From NCBI GenBank assembly GCA_038496445.1, contig JALMLS010000092.1, positions 1-64,000 of the forward strand: a stretch of 64,000 nucleotides of DNA, given 5' to 3'. This document shows, one piece after another, positions 59,475 to 64,000 of this stretch. A program made the translations under genes and the position numbers. The stretch's first letter is position 1. Each line of letters opens with the position of its first letter. Source of the stretch: Trichosphaerium sp. ATCC 40318 (lineage: Eukaryota; Discosea; Flabellinia; Trichosidae). The notes under the pieces are model-generated. The model was given only the letters and a program-made list of their open reading frames with translations. It made no database searches and was not told the DNA's origin.

Positions 59475-60101
59475 AAGAGGACAAAATCCAAAATAACTAA
59501 TTTGTCCATGATTCACAAAACAATACAATATTCTCAGCCGCTTTGCGCAAGTTCATTCTCTCTGACTATATTCTAATCACGTGCGCTAAGATTTCCTGGT
59601 GTGGAAGTGTACAACTAACGCGGATTAAATAACTCTTTTACTGCACTTGAAAAAGATTCGTTTTGTGGGTGTTCTTAAGTCGATGACGAATCTTTGTGAC
59701 CTCGCTGTGACAACTTTTCTAAAAAATCATTCAAAACCAACCGCCTAAGCTCCAAAACTCTTCAAAAACAACTCTATTACTATCACACGCGTAAGGGTAC
59801 CAATATCAACGTTTAACGCTAGTTTAGCTAACCGTTGGTTTAAAAATAGCTATAAAATGCTTTATCCCTATTAGATAATTTAGTTATCCGTACAAGGCCA
59901 TTTTTAACGTTACTTAGCTGTCGCTAGTAAGGCCTTAACTAAAATATCAATTAATCAAAAAAAACTTAACGTGAACGTCATACGAAGCGTTAATAAACAA
60001 AACAATCTATAAATCTATTCAATAGCCCCTTTTTTTCGGTATAAAGAGCGAAATTCACAAACCTCTCCTCACATAGTCTTAAATTCTCGAAGTATAACAC
60101 A
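59475..60101. other. Intergenic region, no gene seen
   Basis: 627 bases between GH79 and ITPK1, AT-rich with many TTAA and TTAG steps. No open frame, RNA gene or repeat recognised. It includes the ITPK1 promoter. Confidence 0.45.
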
Positions 60102-61659
60102 ATGGACGTCAACAACCCATCACTACGGTTTGGGTACGTATTAATGTCCGATTGGCGATAGTCGTTTAGCTGACTTGAACGCAGGTATTACACAGCAACC
60201 CGCAAAATGTCTCTGTGCCACGCATTTGCCTCTTGGGTACAAGAGTGGGCATTATCACAAGGTGTTAGCATAGAAACAGTGCCTATTAACCTTGAAGACG
60301 ATCTAGATCGCCAGGTAATACTATTATCAAGTGTTTAAGCTTATGACTAATCTAGGGACCATTCGATGTTGTTGTAACAAAGGTAACACACCTTACAGTA
60401 AAGCAAGACCAAGACAGAAAGGCAAAAGAGGCATTAAATAACGTTGTAAACTATTTAGAGCGCCACAAAGGTACAATTTCTTCAAACTGCGGAAAAAGAA
60501 AAAAAAAAAATCAAATTTTTCATGTTAAAAAAGAACCCGTGTATCGTACTCCTAGATACGTATTTAATAACTACATTTTAATATTAAGCCTTAATTTTAT
60601 GGTTAATTTCATTTTCAGCTAACTTTTTTTTTTTTTTCTCTCAGAAGTCGTTCAGCTTGATCCAGTATCAGCTCAAGTAGCCTGTACAAATAGATTTGAG
60701 ATGACTTACATTTTCGAGTATTTGAACCGAAAATTGGCGTCTATTGACGTTTATTGTCCACCTACTACGCTTGTACCTGATGATAATAAGCCTCTTACGG
60801 CGTATGTAAACTCAGAATTCAAATTCCCCGCAATTGCAAAAACTGTACAGGTACTCTACGCGCAAAACCATTCTCAAAGCATTTTCTGACCTATAAAAAC
60901 CCACAGGCCTGTGGCGCTAAATGTGCACATGAGATGGTGCTTGTATGGTCTTTAGATGATATAAATCGGTTTAAACGCCCTTTAATAGTACAACCATACC
61001 TGAATCACAACGTACGACGAATTTAGCGACTTTTTGTTCAATCTTTTGTTTTTATTGTTTCTTTTCTCTCTTCTTTTGGTTTACTCATGTCTTATAGGCT
61101 ACAATGGCGAAAGTATACGTTGTTGGATCTGATTCTACGGTTATTAAGCGTAAATCTCTACCAAATCTAAAACCAGAGCCTCAGCATGATCCTGTCTTTT
61201 TTAATAGTCAGAAGTATAAGCATACTGTACGATTTGAAACTTGACAATAACTTTTTGACTAAAACTTCCTTTTTTAGGTTCCTCCTGGACTTGTTGAAGC
61301 GGCAGATGCCGGTAAGGCTCAGTTACCTTCTCAAGATGTTATAGACGCAATCACAAAGGTATAGAGACGCTCTATTTTTCTAAAACAAACTAAAAAAGTC
61401 TCCATCTCTCCGTTGCTTTTTTTTTTTTTTTGACGAGTTTTCGTACTGACTTAAGTAGGCCCTATCTGATCTATTAGAACTGTCTCTTTTCGGATATGAC
61501 CTTATTACTGATAGTGAGACTGGAAAGCATGCTATAATTGATATTAATTACTTTCCTGGTTACTCAGAAGTGGCCAATTTCAATTTGAAACTTTTTCACC
61601 ATATGTTGAGTATGTATAAAAAAAAGCACGGTAGTTTACCGTTTACAATTAAGGAGTGA
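60102..61659 (+). CDS. ITPK1: Inositol-tetrakisphosphate 1-kinase-like ATP-grasp kinase
   Basis: Phosphorylates inositol phosphates using an ATP-grasp fold. Exons read MDVNNPSLRF, GYYTATRKMSLCHAFAS, IETVPINLEDDLDRQGPFDV with VVTKVTHL, VNYLERHK, NRFEMTYIFEYLNRKLAS, then ACGAKCAHEMVLVWSLDD and MAKVYVVGSDSTVIKRKSLP. The C-terminal ATP-grasp end is diagnostic: LLELSLFGYDLITDSETGKH followed by AIIDINYFPGYSEV, with the metal-binding Asp and Asn in DINYFPGY as in ITPK1. It ends LPFTIKE, TGA at 61657-61659. Length and order fit the family. Introns mostly open GTACG or GTAATA. Confidence 0.88.
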
Positions 61660-62126
61660 ATGGTTTGGTGGTGTATAAAATAAACATGTACTGTAGCGTT
61701 TTAAAAGGGGTCCTCCGTGTCGTATTTATTTTTATCCGTATTTTGCTTTTATGTTTGTTTTAGAAGGTATGAGTTACCGGATTCGCGTATATATGGTATG
61801 GTCTTTCTGTTGCGCGTACAGTAGCAAGTAACGGTTCATGTTTTACATTTGACTTTTATGGTACTGCTTAAAAACTGTTAAATGAGGAACCTTCAGCGAA
61901 GGCGGTATACCCAGGGTAGGTTTGGACGTAAACAATGGCCTTGCCTTTGGATGTTAACCGACATGCGTGTCGTTTGCTTTGGATGCTTGTTGATGTATAT
62001 GGCGGTCACTGTCGCGTTTTTGGCACAGAACGGATCTTTGTACGGCACAGAGATTACCACGCCGAAATTACTAGTCGGGTGCGGTCAAAACGCTTGTGAG
62101 TACGCTAACAAACCGTTAGAAAACCT
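61660..62126. other. Intergenic region, no gene confirmed
   Basis: 467 bases. A plus-strand frame from ATG at 61882 runs to 62223 with one hydrophobic stretch (VVCFGCLLMYMAVTVAFLA), but it overlaps the start of the next gene and has no family resemblance, so I do not list it as a gene. Confidence 0.4.
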
Positions 62127-62879
62127 ATGGCATCTCCAGCTGAAAATATTTATAAAACAGCCACGTTTTACGGGTACTATCGGTTTTTTCAACTGCTTCT
62201 TCGTAATAGCCGCCTGTAATTGACGCTTGACATTTACTTATTTTATAAATCAGCTACGCACGGTTAGTAGGACTTTTAAGTGGCGAAATAAAGAGCGGAG
62301 CACCATCAGAGTACGAACTACAGCATTATTAATCAATATAAGCTTATTTTATCAAATCAGAACGATAGACGCTCTTGGTATACTAGAAGTAGCGTTATAT
62401 TCACTAAGAAACGCTAAAATATGGCTCAAAAGCCAGGAGACTGAGCTGGCAAAAATAAACGCTTTACAAAGGCAAGAATTTTTTTTTCTTTTCAAATTCG
62501 ACTTTGTTGTCGCCCTGAAAGGGTCACCAGCGATAATTTTTTATAATTGGGTCTTGAAACTACTAGTTACTAGTGTGTTGCAACTATTAAAAATGCACAT
62601 TTGTTGATACACGACATACACGTGATAATTTCGATTTTTTTTTTGTTTTGATTTTTGGTTTTTTTGTTGACCTTTCTGTATAGTGTCGTTGAGTCAACTC
62701 TTAAGGACTTTACAACTGGTGTTATTAGAGATGTTCCTAAACTTATGCAAGTATCAAAGGATGTATTAGAAGGACTTGCTGTCCAGCTGAATGACCTAAA
62801 GTCCTTAAAACTTCCAGAAACAAAACGCAATAAAATTCAGGTGAATCAAATCTCAAGCGAAGAAAAAACCTACGGGGAA
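62127..62879 (+). CDS. Small helical protein, possibly PEX11-like
   Basis: MASPAENIYKTATFYG is spliced by GTACTA to YARLVGLLSGEIKSGAPSE. A GTACGA..TCAG intron leads to TIDALGILEVALYSLRNAKI then WLKSQETELAKINALQR. A further exon gives VVESTLKDFTTGVIRDVPKL, MQVSKDVLEGLAVQLNDLKS and LKLPETKRNKIQ. All frames join cleanly. It is entirely helical and amphipathic. The opening region faintly recalls PEX11 peroxisome-division proteins, but this is weak. The end is uncertain: the frame stays open, without a stop, through the start codon of the downstream aldo-keto reductase at 62880 and up to 62930. Confidence 0.45.
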
Positions 62880-64000
62880 ATGAGGACATTAAATGATGGA
62901 AACAAAATGGTAAACAAAAGCTCAATCTAAAGATGATTTATCTTTTTCTTCGAATTTTTCTTGTTTTTTTCTAATCCGCTTTGTACTAGCCTACAGTTGG
63001 TCTTGGTAAGTATAAATTACATAAAATAGTTTCAGTATATTTATATTGATGGTAAGGAACGTGGCAGTTAGTAGGGAAGACATGTCAAGAAGCAGTTAAG
63101 CAATAGTTTCAGTTTTTTTTATTTTCGATTTCTTCTCGTATTAAAGTTTTCTCAAGGTGAAGCACGCTCTGAAGAGCGGTTATCAACGTATATCCACGGC
63201 TGGTAATTACCAAAACGAAGCAGATATCGGTATTGGTTGGACTAGTAGTGGTGTACGAACCGTTGAAAAGAACTTCAGTGAACAACACTTCATAATAAGT
63301 TTCATAGGCAAAAAGATCAGATTTCTTCTTATCTACAATGATAGAAGCTCCAGATTTTGGAACTGATAAAGCAAAACAAAAGTTTGAACAGCAACTGAGA
63401 GAATTAAAGACAGATTACATCGATCTGTACATGCTACATTCACCAGGCACGTGAACACGTTTTTTTTATTAAACAAAGATATTTTTGAGTCCTTCAACGT
63501 TTTGGCACGTGAAGCGTGCCTTTAAGGAAGTTTGGAGGGTTTTTTGTGTACTTGCTGTTGTTCTGATTGTATTCGTTTCTTTAGGTGCCGATAACCTGCA
63601 AAGAGAAACGTGGGCGTTCCTGGAGTCTATGGTTGCAGCAGGGAAGATAAAGTCTCTTGGGATATCAAACTTTCAAGTTCCTGAGCTTCAACATCTACTC
63701 AGTTATGCTAAAATCAAACCTGTTCTTCTTCAAAACAAGTACAGCATATACCACAGAGGTACGTATCGATAATTGGTGACAAAAGGGTTTTTTTGTGAAG
63801 GTGTCTCAATGCTTTTGTTTTATTATTCAGTGTTGATGTTCTAACCATGTTTGTAAGGTGCTCAACTTCGTTTTAATGCGAAAGAAGATGTGTACACATT
63901 ATGTGAAACCAATAATATTGTCTTAGAAGCATACAGTCCTAATAGGTACGGACTAAAGGGATTTTTTTGTAACCTTTTTTTTAACACATTGTAGTGGTTG
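62880..64000 (+). CDS. Aldo-keto reductase family protein, catalytic residues altered (partial)
   Basis: The exon MRTLNDGNKM (ATG at 62880) splices by GTAAAC to PTVGLG, the standard AKR start. Further exons give CQEA, VKHALKSGYQRISTAGNYQN with EADIGIGW, KRSDFFLSTMIEAPDFG, QQLRELKTDYIDLYMLHSP, NLQRETWAFLESMVAAGKIK, LGISNFQVPELQHLL, PVLLQNKYSIYHRG and NIVLEAYSPNR. The (beta/alpha)8 landmarks GISNF and EAYSP are present, but the catalytic tetrad is not intact: the usual DTAxxY Asp is Ser (ISTAGNY), the usual STK Lys is Met (STM). Tyr and His remain. The gene runs past the window end. Confidence 0.85.

Noticed and set aside
61882-62223. Plus-strand ORF with one hydrophobic stretch
   Set aside because: It overlaps the better supported spliced gene starting at 62127 and shows no domain or consistent splicing.

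Overview
This window is nuclear DNA of a unicellular eukaryote with a compact, intron-dense genome. Nearly every gene is broken by short introns of roughly 30 to 120 bases, many opening with GTACG instead of the usual GTAAG. Genes sit tens to a few hundred bases apart on both strands. Content points to a free-living, probably phagotrophic protist: mitochondrial PDH E1 beta, Mediator MED13, PCNA, FHIT, ITPK1, UBFD1, a DENND6-type Rab exchange factor, a Rho GTPase, PAK-like and TKL-like kinases, a calpain, a PH-FERM protein and a GH79 glycosidase. Amoebozoan or a related lineage is my guess; the sequence alone does not settle it. TAA, TAG and TGA all serve as stops and a tRNA-Ser(UGA) is present, so the code looks standard. 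Most genes were assembled by hand from exons read against known families, so terminal exons and some junctions are approximate.

Layout. 1-5.8 kb, minus strand: a partial unidentified gene, PDHB, an ARID-domain protein and a STE20/PAK-like kinase. 5.9-9.6 kb, plus: a DENND6 module continuing in frame into armadillo-type repeats. 9.5-15.15 kb: an accessory island bounded by two nearly identical inverted arms, each carrying the last coding segment of a protein gene plus a tRNA-Ala(AGC). Inside are three copies of a terminal-inverted-repeat element packed with CCCGTACGGG arrays, a 100-bp MITE and a truncated copy, a decayed LINE reverse transcriptase, and decayed GRF-finger-like and WD40-like fragments. 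15.3-29.6 kb: MED13, a MORN-variant protein, FHIT, PCNA, an ankyrin-UBA protein, a SAM-SAM-calpain-armadillo protein, a UBR-box protein and tRNA-Ser. 29.9-39.5 kb: a giant coiled-coil protein, a SANT protein and UBFD1. 39.8-47.5 kb: an FHA protein with two kinase domains (the second a pseudokinase), a PH-FERM protein and an atypical Rho GTPase. 47.5-55.5 kb: two tandem paralogous single-pass surface proteins separated by a MITE, a small secreted protein and a palindromic spacer. 55.9-64 kb: an F-box LRR protein, GH79, ITPK1, an unidentified helical protein, and an aldo-keto reductase that appears to lack catalytic residues and runs off the window.

The genes do not form one pathway. Recurring themes are small-GTPase and kinase signalling (PAK-like kinase, DENND6, Rho, FHA-TKL kinase, PH-FERM) and ubiquitin-linked proteins (UBA, UBR box, UBFD1, F-box). 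Several genes combine domains in unusual ways or have lost catalytic residues, and these are the main points of interest together with the inverted-repeat island.
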